Of a stretch of DNA of 64,000 nucleotides, positions 1 through 10,978 are shown piece after piece. The position numbers and the translations under genes are program-made. The stretch spans positions 872,501 to 936,500 of the forward strand of contig JABMCL010000968.1 in assembly GCA_018857735.1 (NCBI GenBank). The letters run 5' to 3'. Origin of the DNA: Alviniconcha marisindica. Lineage: Eukaryota; Mollusca; Gastropoda; Provannidae. Below the pieces are notes generated by a model. That model was not told where the DNA came from. It worked only from the letters and a program-made list of their open reading frames with translations, and searched no databases. Position 1 is the first letter of the stretch; each line of letters opens with the position of its first letter.

Positions 1-235
1 AAAAGATGAAACCATTGAGCAGTGCCAGAAGTCTTGTGAAGTTAGAGTTAAGGTTAGGGTTTCCCTAGCGGAATTTATCTATCTTATGAAGTAATGAACA
101 CATAATGAAGTTAATTAGCAGTTGAAAGATGTCATACAAGCACAGCAACAAAGACCTGAGACACCTGCAGTAACTCTCATCTGGCATGCATGTAAAAAAC
201 TTGGTACATTAACTCCACCAGAGGTACATCCTCAA

Positions 236-302
236 ATGTATCTACCGTATGTTTACTTTTATCTACCTTATGTTTACTTTTTATCTACCTTATGTTTACT
301 TT
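236..302. repeat. Short tandem repeat, three copies of ~22 bp
   Basis: Three consecutive copies of a TATCTACC(T/G)TATGTTTACTT unit are visible. The remainder of 1-678 is AT-rich DNA with no recognisable gene; given the exon at 1195 needs an upstream partner, it is most likely intron. Confidence 0.75.
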
Positions 303-678
303 CATGCTGGGTAACAGGTCCAGCAGGCAGTTCAGGTCTCTTTTGTTGTGCCCCATGTGTGTGATGTCTGCCAAGCAGTAACAGCTTCCTTTGTTTGTTA
401 ATTAATTGTATACACGTGCTTTCATGTCAGTAGGTGATTTACACACTTGCATTCGTTATATGTAGCACACATTCAGTAACAACAAATGCAGTATTTAAAT
501 TGCTGCTCTGGGCCATGTATTGAGACAGTTTGATAATCTTAAATGTAAAGTGTAGCTTTCTTGAGCATGCGTACAAATTTAATCATTCCACATAATATAA
601 TTATATGTTTTCCTTGATAGATTGATGTTTTTATCTCCTTTGGCACATGAAAGCAGGGTTTGGTTCTTTTGGGGGTGT

Positions 679-1170
679 GGAAAAAGCAGGGGCTTTTGTC
701 ATTCTGTTTCAGCAAATTCAGGTGACATAAACTGATAAAATACTGAAACTAAACATTTTAATTTAAGTAGTGGAGCCAGGGCAAGTATGCGTTACTTTAA
801 GAGTGGGAGCTTGGGATAAGCGATTATGTGAGCAGCACTTAACAGATTTTACGTGATTTTGTGATCAGTGATGGCAAAGGAGCCTCATATTTGTAATTGT
901 ATAGAAGATACTGGACATGTGGAAAAAAGCAGGGGCTTTTGTCATTCTGTTTCAGCAAATTCAGGTGACATAAACTGATAAAATACTGAAACTAAACATT
1001 TTAATTTAAGTAGTGGAGCCAGGGCAAGTATGCGTTACTTTAAGAGTGGGAGCTTGGGATAAGCGATTATGTGAGCAGCACTTAACAGATTTTACGTGAT
1101 TTTGTGATCAGTGATGGCAAAGGAGCCTCATATTTGTAATTGTATAGAAGATACTGGACATGTGGAAAAA
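679..1170. repeat. 243-bp near-perfect direct tandem duplication
   Basis: The block starting GGAAAAAGCAGGGGC at about 679 recurs at 921 with an offset of 243 bp and almost no differences, ending in GGACATGTGGAAAAA both times. It stops only about 25 bp before the acceptor of the exon at 1195. The near identity of the copies suggests a recent duplication, or possibly an assembly duplication. Confidence 0.9.
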
Positions 1171-1194
1171 ACACACCTGACAATTGTTTTACAG

Positions 1195-1644
1195 CTTCAA
1201 GCACCAAGGGGAAGAAGACTAGCAATGGATCCGGGGAGATTGACTTCACCTCGGCCTTCCTTGGCCCAAATTTATGGGACAAGACCTATTCCGGCTCCAA
1301 TGACTTCAACCTCGAGTACATGGACCTTGACGAGTTCCTCTCAGAAAATGGCATCCCCGTTGTGGACAGCGATACTCTAGATGAGCTGGTTTCCACCCCA
1401 CCCACCCCATCCACCCCCCCACTGCTTTCTCCCAGGCCCACTTCTCTTGCCCCAGGACCGAGCACAGTGCCCCAGGAGAGTCCCAGACCCCAGTCTAGCC
1501 CCCCAAAGAGCCCCTGTCCTGCCTCCTTGGGAGTGCCTTCCCTTGCTGCCACTGCTGCCACCAACACATTGGCAGTCACCCCCGTCGACCAGTTTCTGGT
1601 CAGGCCCAAAGTGGAGGCCACAGAGGATGGTGTACAAAAGAAAG
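1195..1644 (+). CDS. PAR-bZIP exon A (activation region)
   Basis: Acceptor TTTTACAG precedes 1195; donor AAAG|GTTAGA follows 1644. It starts with two bases of a split codon and ends in phase 1. It encodes the conserved [10 protein letters not shown] and [15 protein letters not shown] segments, then a long low-complexity run rich in Pro, Ser and Thr, ending [20 protein letters not shown]. The Pro-rich stretch is longer than I recall for vertebrate HLF. Confidence 0.9.
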
Positions 1645-1704
1645 GTTAGAACATCATGTGCATACTTGTCATTCTGTGTGTGTGTGCGTGTGTGCATGTG
1701 TGTG

Positions 1705-1742
<38 letters not shown>

Positions 1743-3767
1743 CATGTGTGTGTACATATGTGTACAGTTTGCCATCTGTGATGTCTGTTGTTTTCCTGAA
1801 CCATTTAAAAGTTTGATGTGAACGGCTTTTCGTGCCAGTTAGTTCTGTACTGTATATCTTTTGTGGAAAAATAATGTTAACAGACACGATGTTGCTGAAC
1901 TGACAGAACTTGCAGAAGTTTGGATTATATGTGCACATGTTGTGGATCTGTTCAGCAGATGGACGAACCACATCTCCTGGAGCAATGTCTTCAGGATCGA
2001 CCCCTCCAGTTAGCCCACTTCCTGTGCATGTGGACTTCACCCTTACAGAACAAGATATTGCCTTGTCTTCAGTTCCAGGTAACACCCCCTCTCAGCCTGC
2101 TCCACCCCCAGTACTTTTTTGTTGTGAAGGGTGGGGATGGCTCAGTGGTTAGAGCACCGGACTCATGATTGAAAGGTCGCGGGTTTGAATCCCTGCAGGA
2201 GTGGCCGGAGAACTTTCTTCTCCAGGGTCAACTTTCTGTGCTGACTCTGATTTCAGTAGCCGTTCCACCCCGTGTTACCGCAGTAGCATGTAAAAGAACC
2301 TGGTCATTCTGCCAAAATGCAGGTGGCAGGTTACAGCTAAACACACATACACCTTACGTATGTGGCTTTGCATAAAGTGACATGGTGCATGGTTGTATGG
2401 TGTACACATAACTTGCACAGAGACAGCAGCAGTTTCATGTGGCACCAGCCATGCCAGTGCTTAAGTACACCACTTTGGTGGATATTTAAAAAAAAATGCT
2501 ATAAAAAGCTAGTCACTCATGTAGAATCACATGCGAGCTCTGTGAGTCTGCTCAAGAGAGCAGAGAATAGCGCTGTACAGGCGATCATCAATCGATCAAA
2601 AAATCCCACAACAATCACGAACATGCACATGCACACAGTATTGACACACCTACATACACGCATCGGTGGGACCCAGTGTGAAGGGGCTAGTTGGCCGGAA
2701 AATAGAGGAAATGAGCAAATGTTTTTATCTGCATACTTTATTTTGTGGTTCTATCTGTATTGGTGTGAAAGAAGTACTTCTTTGTTGTGAATTTGAGCTC
2801 CCCAGGATGTAGCCTCTTTGATTTGATCTTTGCTGGTGGAGATCAGAAACAGACTATCTTTTCTGATGGAGAGCAGGAATCGGCTATCTTTACTGGAGGA
2901 GAGCAGAAACGGGCTGTCCGTTGGTGTAGGTGATACTTTTGCCATGTATGCCAACAATGTTAATATCACTGATACAGACAGATGGGCACAAAATGGCAAC
3001 ATATGACTCTCCAATATTTTCTTTTCAAAATACACGATGAAAAATGGATTAAAAAAACTGATGTTTGTATATTTTGTTAGATAATTTTCCTTTTGATAGT
3101 TTTTATTTTGTTCCAATCGATATTTTTTGTTTCTGTTGATATGTAGTTCATTCTTTTGTTCTTTTTTATTTCTATTTAAAAAAAAATCCTATCAATGGTT
3201 TTTATTGAATTCTTCTCAATGGTTTTTATTTCATTCCTATCGATAGGAGATGAGCTGTTGCTGCAGTCCAGTTTGCTTGTAAAAAAATTCTCTCTCTCTC
3301 AGCCCCCTCCCCACCCCCCCATCCCCCGCAACCCCACCCCCCACCCCCCAGTTACATAAAAACATCCATATTACATCTCCCTAGCCATGCAGTTGGCTTT
3401 AAAAAACACCTGTATTTAATTTATAAAACATGTTTAACCCACTGAAGACAAGTGCACTTGCCTGAAATGACAGGATACTCCACTCAGAAAGAAATAGCTT
3501 CTTACAAATTTGTGGGTGAAAGTGTTTTGTTTAGTTGTGTACACATATATCTTGCCTGCAGGTCAGAACATATTTGACCCCACTTCCTGCAATTTCACCG
3601 AGGAAGAGCTCAAGCCTCAACCAATGATCAAGAAGTCCAGAAAGGTTAGTCTGCCTGAACTACTGAAGTTGATTATTTTGAAGATTTTGTTTCCACTTCA
3701 GCTGTACTTGTAGATTTCCCTAGGGTTTCATTATTGTTTTCTTCAGATTATCGTACTTTCCTCCCCT

Positions 3768-3801
<34 letters not shown>

Positions 3802-4892
3802 ATTGAAATTGGAGGGGTGTATATTGGAATCATGTCTGTCCATGCATCTGGTCTGGAAGATATCTTCTGAACCGCTCAACCTTTTGTAACCAAATTGGTT
3901 ATGTTGGTGCATAATAATGAGCCAGAATGTTTTCCTAAAAAAATTGGGATGCTGCCTTCAAGGCCAGTGTTACAGTTGGTCATTATTCATTGTTTGTTGT
4001 GGTGTTTGTCCGTGTTTACTTGTAATGGTAAGGTGTTTGTCCTTGTTTACTTGTAATGGTAAGGTGTTTGTCCTTGTTTACCTGTAATGGTAAGGTGTTT
4101 GTCCTTGTTTACCTGTAATGGTAAGATGTTTGTCCTAATTTACTTGTAATGGTAAGGTGTTTGTCCTTATTTACTTGTAATGGTAAGCTGTTTGTCCTTG
4201 TTTACTTGTAATGGTAAGGTGTTTGTCCTTGTTTACCTGTAATGGTAAGGTGTTTGTCCTTGTTTACTTGTAATGGTAAGGTGTTTGTCCTTGTTTACCT
4301 GTGATGGTAAGGTGTTTGTCCTTGTTTACTTGTAATGGTAAAGTGTTTGTCTTTATTTACTTGTAATGGTAAGGTGTTTGTCCTTGTTTACTTGTAATGG
4401 TAAGGTGTTTGTCCTTGTTTACTTGTAATGGTAAGGTGTTTGTCCTTGTTTACTTGTAATGGTAAGGTGTTTGTCCTTGTTTACTTGTAATGGTAAGGTG
4501 TTTGTCCTTGTTTACCTGTAATGGTAAGGTGTTTGTCCTTATTTACTTGTAATGGTAAGGTGTTTGTCCTTGTTCATTTAACATGGTCCCAATGTTTGTT
4601 TATGTTTATTTGAAATCCCCCCCCCCCCCCCAGCATTTTCTAATTTGATTTGGTACACTTACAGGTGTTTGTCCCAGACAATCAAAAAGATGACAAATAC
4701 TGGGCACGGCGAAAGAAGAACAACCATGCAGCCAAGCGATCCAGAGATGCGCGACGGATCAAGGAGAACCAGATTGCAATGCGGGCAGCTTACCTGGAGA
4801 AGGAGAACGGCACACTCAGGGTTCAGATGGAGAAGGTTCTCCGTGAGAACGCACGCTTGAAGCACCGCCTGAGCAAGTTTGAGTCCACGTAG
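1195..4892 (+). CDS. PAR-bZIP transcription factor (HLF/TEF/DBP-like), 5'-partial gene, four exons
   Basis: Proline and acidic amino acid-rich (PAR) bZIP factor. Family members bind DNA as dimers in the nucleus and in vertebrates act in circadian output and development. Exons 1195-1644, 1959-2078, 3562-3644 and 4665-4892 join in phase (first two bases complete a codon from an upstream exon) into 292 codons and a TAG stop. Landmarks on the partial protein: FLGPNLWDK and [14 protein letters not shown] near residues 20-50, as in HLF/TEF; a Ser/Pro-rich linker; [12 protein letters not shown] before the PAR region; [15 protein letters not shown]; then basic region [20 protein letters not shown] (228-247) and a zipper with L261, L268, V275, L282, F289. 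The N-terminal exon is outside the window. The mix of HLF and TEF features prevents naming one vertebrate paralogue; invertebrates usually have one such gene. Confidence 0.93.
1676..1766. repeat. (GT)n microsatellite in PAR-bZIP intron
   Basis: Interrupted TG/GT tract with GTGTGCATG variants, lying about 30 bp after the donor of exon A. Confidence 0.95.
1959..2078 (+). CDS. PAR-bZIP exon B
   Basis: Phase 1 in and out, 120 bases. Encodes [12 protein letters not shown] then the conserved [12 protein letters not shown] that precedes the PAR domain in HLF/TEF. The donor is TTCCAG|GTAACA. The acceptor is a NAGNAG pair (TTCAGCAG at 1951-1958): using the first AG would add one codon in frame, so the start could be 1956 or 1959. 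Confidence 0.9.
2129..2592 (+). mobile_element. tRNA-derived SINE, near full length (copy 1)
   Basis: The head has a Pol III A box (TGGCTCAGTGG) and B box (GGTTTGAATCC) in a tRNA-like arrangement. A body of about 400 bp follows, with segments GGTGGCAGGTTACAGCTAAA and GGATATTTAAAAA, ending in GAGAATAGCGCTGTACA. The same body recurs at 9979-10345 and, reversed, at 41351-41830, which defines the family. It lies in the PAR-bZIP intron. Confidence 0.88.
2826..2930. repeat. Three degenerate copies of a ~39-bp unit
   Basis: A motif of the form CTGRTGGAGA(T/G)CAGRAA(A/T)C occurs three times in a row within the PAR-bZIP intron. The rest of 2600-3560 is AT-rich intron with a CT and C-rich patch at 3289-3351. 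Confidence 0.6.
3562..3644 (+). CDS. PAR-bZIP exon C (PAR region)
   Basis: Acceptor CTTGCCTGCAG, donor AGAAAG|GTTAGT. 83 bases, phase 1 in and phase 0 out. Encodes [11 protein letters not shown] followed by [16 protein letters not shown], the diagnostic PAR-family segment that sits directly N-terminal to the basic region. Confidence 0.93.
3767..3801. repeat. Poly(C) tract
   Basis: Uninterrupted C run of about 30 bases in the last PAR-bZIP intron. Length is likely polymorphic or uncertain in assembly. A second C run lies at 4617-4632. Confidence 0.9.
4005..4580 (+). repeat. 31-bp minisatellite, ~18 copies, resembling the next exon's edge
   Basis: Unit of about 31 bp containing TGGTAAGGTGTTTGTCC and TTGTTTACTTGTAA. 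GGTGTTTGTCC in the unit matches GGTGTTTGTCCC at the acceptor and first bases of the exon at 4665. Each unit also contains GTAAGG, a donor-like sequence in the gene's sense orientation. Confidence 0.95.
4665..4892 (+). CDS. PAR-bZIP terminal exon (basic leucine zipper)
   Basis: Acceptor ACTTACAG, start of exon [13 protein letters not shown], stop TAG at 4890-4892. Contains the bZIP signature N-x-A-A-x-x-S-R (NHAAKRSR, residues 237-244), followed by a zipper of about five heptads. This is the strongest single piece of evidence for the gene's identity. Confidence 0.96.
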   Translation: MFVPDNQKDDKYWARRKKNNHAAKRSRDARRIKENQIAMRAAYLEKENGTLRVQMEKVLRENARLKHRLSKFEST

Positions 4893-5526
4893 CTGGGAAA
4901 AGTGGTGGGCTGGTGATCACAGGAGAGGACGGGTAAAGTCTGTCTTCTCGGCCACACACAGATTCATTGATGCCACTGTCTGCTACCACTGTAATCTTCC
5001 TGAAGATGCGGCCACGCAACTGTGGACGGTTTATTATTCAGGCTTTGCTCGGAGCGCAAACATGGAGTAGAATTATATGTAGGGAGTAAAGAGGAACGCT
5101 AGTGACGTGGGAAGAGGTGACCGTCATGGAGAAGGATGAGGTGTCTTTGTCGCGCTGGTGTGTTCTTGGTGGCAGTGTGGGTATGAGTCAACAACAGGGT
5201 CTCAGTCCACGAGGAAGGTTGACAGTTTGCAGGGCATTGTTGTGGGGGATCACACATGTCAGCCATTGTTAGCACAGCTACAAATATATCATCGTTACTT
5301 TGTCATTTGATTGATAGCGTTACTGGTGTACATGGTCGACTTTCTGTTCTGCTTTCTTAACTGTTGTTTATTTGACTTTGTGCCTTGTGAACTGTTCATT
5401 TTGTTTTTAGTGAGTGTACTTGTGTGATGTTTTGCTGTTTATTTGTGATCCGTGAGACCCGGTTGACTTTGGTTGGCTTAAAAAATAATAATCTTATAAT
5501 GGTACCTGAAACTTAAAAAAAATAAA
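4893..5526 (+). other. 3' UTR and probable poly(A) signal of the PAR-bZIP gene
   Basis: After the TAG there is no conserved coding. AATAAA occurs at 5521-5526 in an A-rich stretch, the first canonical signal downstream, implying a 3' UTR of about 630 bases. The site is predicted, not proven. Confidence 0.55.
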
Positions 5527-7139
5527 AAAATAACCACCTGCAACAACTAGAAACAGAACCAAAAAACAACAAGCAACCAGTCGATGAAAAATTGATGCCA
5601 TTTATAACTCTTGTTAGTTAAAAACCAAGTCATGATGGGCCGAGGAATAGGGCCAAACGCAGCAAAAATGAAACTTGGTCACATACCCACTCACTGCACA
5701 CCGACATGCAAAGAAACCAAATCGAAATTAATCTTTGACTTTGAGTATACTAAAAGCCTCGATGTAGGGTTTAATCTTTTTTGTTATAATCAAACTGATT
5801 TTGTTTTAGTTTTTTGTTTAAAGAAGAAGAAGAAAACAAAAAACCCTACCAGAAACCAGTTTGACCACTGGCTTTCAAGTGAAACGAGAAACAAAACGAA
5901 AACAAGCTTGAACAAGCTTACCTTTGGTGGCTGGGTCAGCTTAATGCTGCCACCATCTGTGTTTATTGATGCTGGAGAGGTACTGATGGGGATGGAAATC
6001 TCAGGTGGGGGTGTGATGGGGGGAATTGTAGCTGACACTATGCTGTCGCCATCCGAATGATTCTGCCTTTAGATGGGTAGCAGTTTGAGCCACAATTGGA
6101 AACTCCCTTGTGTGTTGATTCAGCATAATAGCCATTTTTAATGTTTCATCAAGACTAAAGGGGGAAGTGAAGGCACTGTTGCAAGACTGTCCTTAAACCA
6201 CAACTTTTTAAGAGAACAGTGAACGAAGCAGATTTGAACCAGGGCTCATGCTTATCAGTCAAGCACCTTATGAGTAGGCAGAACCAGGTCTTTTTTTTTT
6301 TAATTGATGGTTTTATTTATGGCTGGTAGTGGACTTCATCATCTCTCTCTCTCTCTCTCCCCTCCTCACTTTTTGTTTCTGTTTTTTTGGTCAAGTATTT
6401 CATGGTTGGACTGTCTTCTAAAGGTTACTGTCAGCACATTTTATTTTTAATGATCAAAATCCCACTTCATTTTATTAAGCATTACATTCATTCAGACTAC
6501 CAATATCATACCTCATATTTCCTGTTACATTTGGATTATTAAAATATCACCTCATTTCTACATCCAAATTCATACCTGACGTCTATTAAAGTAAAATATC
6601 AAAGGGTGAGCTCACTTTTTGCACTGCATTTGAAACGTGAAAATCGTACCTCCACTTTGGCAGTAACTCTTGTGTTCCGGTATTCTTAATTTAGAGCTTG
6701 AATGGTAGACTACAGGCATGTAATAATAATTGTGAGTGTATTCCATGTCCCAAACTGACAAACTTGTGTTTTGGTGTTGTGTTTTCGAAACTCCATGATC
6801 TGTACAACGCTAAGCTGGTGGAGCTTTAGCTGGTGGTGCATTGTGTTGTGGATGTTGTTTTCTTGCTCAGGGGTTTTGTATTAATATTTGTTGTTGATAA
6901 TTGTGTTGAATTAGATGGATGAAAAATGTAAACCCCCCCCCCCCTCCCCCCCCATATGTACTCCCACCGCCCGTCTTATCTATCACTTGGCTGTGTCATT
7001 ATGCAGACGTTTTAGCGCAACTGCGTCAGCATGTGATGGGTATTCTTTGTCCCTTAGGAGTAGCCACAAAGCCAGTATCATCCATTTGATTATTCCGCTG
7101 CTATTATCTTTGATTGTTGTTTTCCCATACCACTGGCAG
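5527..7139. other. Intergenic DNA, no gene recognised
   Basis: Contains short open frames without family resemblance, a CT run at 6341-6362, a C-rich run at 6932-6952 and a possible worn tRNA-like patch near 6230-6285. Nothing supports a host gene. Confidence 0.6.
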
Positions 7140-7144
7140 GGGTA

Positions 7145-7333
7145 GACCTTTTAATAATGAAAATTTGTAAAGTGCCTACCCCGCGCTTCAAAGTGCTGGA
7201 CAAACATAACTCACATAATGTACATCGAGATGGAAAATGATATTCTCTGTTTTACCAAAGCTAACGCATAATGTACACATCAGCAAGGGTTCAAGCATAA
7301 CTATGTGCAAGATGCACAGACACAGACACACAC

Positions 7334-7380
<47 letters not shown>

Positions 7381-7710
7381 CACACACACTGTACAGACTG
7401 ATAGGGGTGAAGGACAATGTGGCTTAACTGAAATATTTGGAGAAGAGAACTGTCTTGAGTTTCCTTTTGAAGGAAGAGAGAGTAGCAGAGTGCCTGATGT
7501 CTTCAGGGAGATTGTTCCAGATGTGGGAGTTGAAGTGTGAGCCACACAGTAACAGACTAAATTGCCTAAGGCAACTTGGTAGAGTCTGGCTGTAATCATG
7601 CATGTAATGAGGAACACAACAACATACTGTAAACACCTCTTCTTCTTTTTTAATGTTGATGCCAAAATGTCTGCCTTCTCGCCCACTGAATTGACCATGA
7701 AACATTCTTG
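7145..7710 (-). mobile_element. 3' end of a non-LTR retrotransposon (relic)
   Basis: Read on the minus strand, the end of a reverse-transcriptase ORF is visible: SHIWNNLPEDIRHS then LSSFKRKLKTVLFSKYFS and a stop at 7424-7426. This W-N-x-L-P ... S-F-K-x-x-L-K-T pattern is typical of the C terminus of CR1/L2-like LINE proteins. A (TG)n tract (7318-7392) and a 3' UTR ending in ATTATTAAAA follow. Upstream coding is truncated. Confidence 0.75.
7318..7392. repeat. (CA)n microsatellite
   Basis: Long CA tract with a few CG interruptions, inside the 3' UTR of the LINE relic on the opposite strand. Confidence 0.95.
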
Positions 7711-8019
7711 TGTAAGTGTGTGATCCACAAACATTGGTGAGGGAAGTAACCCAGTGTGAATCATTTACTTTATGTAATTTGTTTGATCGACAAGGCAGAT
7801 TCAGCTTATCGACGAGTCAAAGTGTAAAGCAGTACTAACTAAACTTCTGTAAGATGCAGTCGTAACTATTGCTTGTGGCTTTATGGTTTACGTGTCATAT
7901 GCCCGAGGAGTTGTCTTTGTGGGGCTGCAGAGATTTTGCTTGGTGGGGCTGCAATCATTTGGAATGGGGAGAAAAAAAACCATGACAAGACAGCTACTGT
8001 CCCAAGAACCAGAGTACAG

Positions 8020-8432
8020 CTGCTGGAGTGTTGGGTACTGCACTTGTACATATGACAGTATGTTGGGTACTGCACTTCTATGCAGCCACTGGAGTGTTGG
8101 GTGCTGTACTTGTATGCAGCTGCTGAAGTGTTTGGTGCTGCATTTGCATGCAGCTGCTGGAGTGTTGGGTGCTGCATTTGCATGCAGCTGCTGGAGTGTT
8201 GGGTGCTGCATTTGTATGCAGCTGTTGGAGTGTTGGGTGCTGCATTTGCATGCAGCTGCTGGAGTGTTGGGTGCTGCATTTGTATGCAGCTGCTGGAGTG
8301 TTGGGTGCTGCATTTGTATGCAGCTGCTGGAGTGTTGGGTACTGTGCTTGTATGTATAACAGTATGGTGGGTACTACACTTGTATGTATGACAGTATGCT
8401 GGGTACTGCACTTGCATGCATGACTGTATGCA
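8020..8432. repeat. 34-bp minisatellite, ~12 copies
   Basis: Core unit GCTGCTGGAGTGTTGGGTG plus CTGCATTTG(T/C)ATGCA. The centre (8140-8340) is regular; both flanks are degenerate (GGGTACTGCACTTGTATG...). Because the array is purine/pyrimidine-balanced it is open in several frames on both strands, but no frame looks like a protein. Confidence 0.93.
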
Positions 8433-8815
8433 GTACCTTCTCACCCAGCATTAGTTGAACCTCAGTGTTTTAGCTGGGGAATACTAACCAACCACAAACT
8501 GATACTTTTACTCAGATTTAACTTTGAAGCATTTCTGCAGCATAGTTTGAAAACAACAACCCTTTTCTAAGAAAAATGTTTGTGTTTTTAATGTTCTTTT
8601 TGCTCCAAATGCCAATGGCTCAGCAAACACCCACCTCCAGACTGACTGTATATTTCTGATTTTGTCATCTTTTTCTGTGGCTCGATTCCATGGAGATGAT
8701 ACTGCTTGGACTTTGACTGCTGCTCTGTCAGTGCTTGTGTTGGGATTGGATGAGGTGGGGAGTGGAGTGGATGGGTATGGAAGGCCGAAGAGAAGCACCA
8801 GAACATCAGGGTCTG

Positions 8816-8818
<3 letters not shown>

Positions 8819-8884
<66 letters not shown>

Positions 8885-8899
8885 TGAGAGAAGGAGAGT
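8819..8899. repeat. (GA)n microsatellite
   Basis: About 75 bp of AG dinucleotides with few interruptions. Confidence 0.95.
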
Positions 8900-9059
8900 G
8901 AAAAATAAGCTGTTAAAGTGAAGGCAGTAATGTACATATATGTGAATAAGAAGAGAACTGTCATTCCTGTTGTGTAAAAGTAATTCACTAATTGTGGTAA
9001 AACAATGTAAGTGCATAATTACTGTTGACATTGTGTTGGGTAGACCCTTACACTTGATG

Positions 9060-9149
9060 AAATGTGTTTTTGTTGTGTAAATAAAACGTCGGAGAAGCAA
9101 GTCCAAATGTGTTTTTGTTGTGTAAATAAAACGTCGGAGAAGTGAGTCC
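9060..9149. repeat. 42-bp tandem duplication
   Basis: AAATGTGTTTTTGTTGTGTA followed by AATAAAACGTCGGAGAAG occurs twice in succession. The rest of 8440-9978 shows no gene that I recognise. Confidence 0.85.
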
Positions 9150-9978
9150 CATTAGTGTGTGTGTTTGTGTGTGTGTGGAGAGAGAGACAGAGCGAGAGAG
9201 AGAGGTATTTTTAATGCCAAACTTTAGTCTTAAAACTCATTGGCACCATGCTCCTACATACCTGTAAACACTGAAAAAAGATTTAACTGCTTCACCCAAA
9301 TGCTCACTGTGATACTGTTTCATTCACACAAACATGAACAAGATTTCTGTCAAAAATCAAAATCAAAATCTTCACTGCTTGAGTGCACATTTCCACATCT
9401 CAACAGCTGGAAAAACTTGCAATGTGGCCATGCAGAGATTAATACATTGTTCTCCTGACTGTATCATGGTTTCAAAATCAACTGAATCTTAAAGTTCAAA
9501 ACAAAAACGAACAGAAAATTTCATAACAGGACAAAAGCAATTTTTTTGTTATGCATTGATGCCAAACAATAAATCCTGAAAAGCTCATCATGTGGCTGTA
9601 GAAAGTCATAAGAATGCTGCGGAGATTTTTATTTATTTATATAATCGCCTGACTGCATTATGCTTTCAGCGCCGACTGAACGTTATTTTAATGAATATGG
9701 GGTGCATCCATTTTATGATTGGTGTGTCATCCACAAGGTTGACTAGATGTTACAAATCAATTATTAACTTGCTGACAGCTGTTTCTGATGAACCTATTCA
9801 TTAAAAAAAATCAATCAAATCCTATTTTTTAAATTAAGTTTTGGCTAATGTAGTTTTCAGTGTGAGCCTAAGGAATAAAATTCGTCACCCTGCTCATAGT
9901 CACAAGTGATTTAAACAGATTTGATTCCTCTGGTGAGTGCCTATGGAATATAAATAGGTACCAAAACATGTGCTATTA

Positions 9979-10345
9979 TGCATCGAAAGATTGAAAGGTT
10001 GCGGATTTGAATCCCTGCAAGAGAGATGGGAGAATTTTCTTCACCAGGGTCATCTATCTGTGCTGACTCATTTCAGTATCCATTCCACCCCATGTTACCA
10101 CAGTAGCATATAAAAGATCCTGGTCATTCTGCCAGAAGTGCAGGTGGCAGGTTACAGCTAAACACATACACCTTACGTATGTGGCTTTGCATGAAGTGAC
10201 ATGGTGCATAGTTATATGGTGTACACAGAACGCGCCGAGATGGCAGCAATTTCATGTGGCTCCAGCCATGCCAGTGCTGTAAGTACACCACTTTTGTGGA
10301 TATTTAAAAACGTGCTATACAAAAGCAGTCATCATTATCATCATA
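9979..10345 (+). mobile_element. tRNA-derived SINE, 5'-truncated (copy 2)
   Basis: Begins inside the tRNA-like head (GAAAGATTGAAAGGTTGCGG, then B box GGATTTGAATCCC) and follows the same body as the copy at 2129. It ends in GTGCTATACAAAAGCAGTCA and a CATCATTAT simple tail, so the last part differs from copies 1 and 3. Confidence 0.85.
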
Positions 10346-10586
10346 TATGGTTAGTTTTTGATGTCAAAGTGAATTAGACAAACTTGTGATTCAGTGACGT
10401 GTTTTGAACTCGTGTAAAAGAATTCTGAATGTGTGATTTGTCCTGAGGTGACCCTATGTGGTAGAGTAGATTAGGATCAATACATTTGTGTGTTTTTAAC
10501 GAAGACTGATAAATTCAAAACCCGTTGCTCAAAAGAAGATTGACTGCTAAAAAGTTAAACAGAAACCCTGATTCTGGACAAGTCTC

Positions 10587-10665
10587 TCATTCACTCACTC
10601 ACACACACACACACACGCATGCGCGCACACACACACACGCACACACACCACACCACACTCATATA
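10587..10665. repeat. (CA)n / CACTCA microsatellite
   Basis: Mixed CACTCA, CACACA and GCGCACAC repeats. Confidence 0.85.
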
Positions 10666-10920
10666 CAGAGTAGCAAAAAGGTGATTTATTTATAATATTC
10701 TACACACATTAATTCTTCAAAGTTGTACAAAAACAGGAATACTGGGTGCGAACTGATTCATCCTTATGTGACGTGAGAGAAGAGAGGGAGACAACCTTTT
10801 CTTGGTGACACACAGCTATTTCAGCGGCTTGTGCTTTTTCAGTTTCTGTCAAGAGTGGACTTTCCTGATCCAAAATGGCAAGGGCCCATATGCACGAAGA
10901 ACAAATAGCCCTCCTAATCA

Positions 10921-10978
10921 TGTTTAGCCCTTGTCAGTCTTAGCCCTTACTTAGCCCCAGTCAGTCTTAGCCCTAAAT
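10921..10978. repeat. Short outlier array of a TTAGCCC(C)TGTCAGTC unit
   Basis: Three to four units of the same 17-bp motif that forms the larger array at 14640-15040. Confidence 0.8.

Noticed and set aside
44..66. Telomere-like TTAAGGTTAGGGTTT
   Set aside because: Only a single TTAGGG occurs; there is no array.
1286..1621. Antisense open frames over PAR-bZIP exon A
   Set aside because: They are shadows of the GC-rich coding exon on the other strand.
6225..6285. tRNA-like sequence on the minus strand (GGTTCAAATC)
   Set aside because: Only a B-box-like match and part of a stem; no complete cloverleaf or A box I could support.
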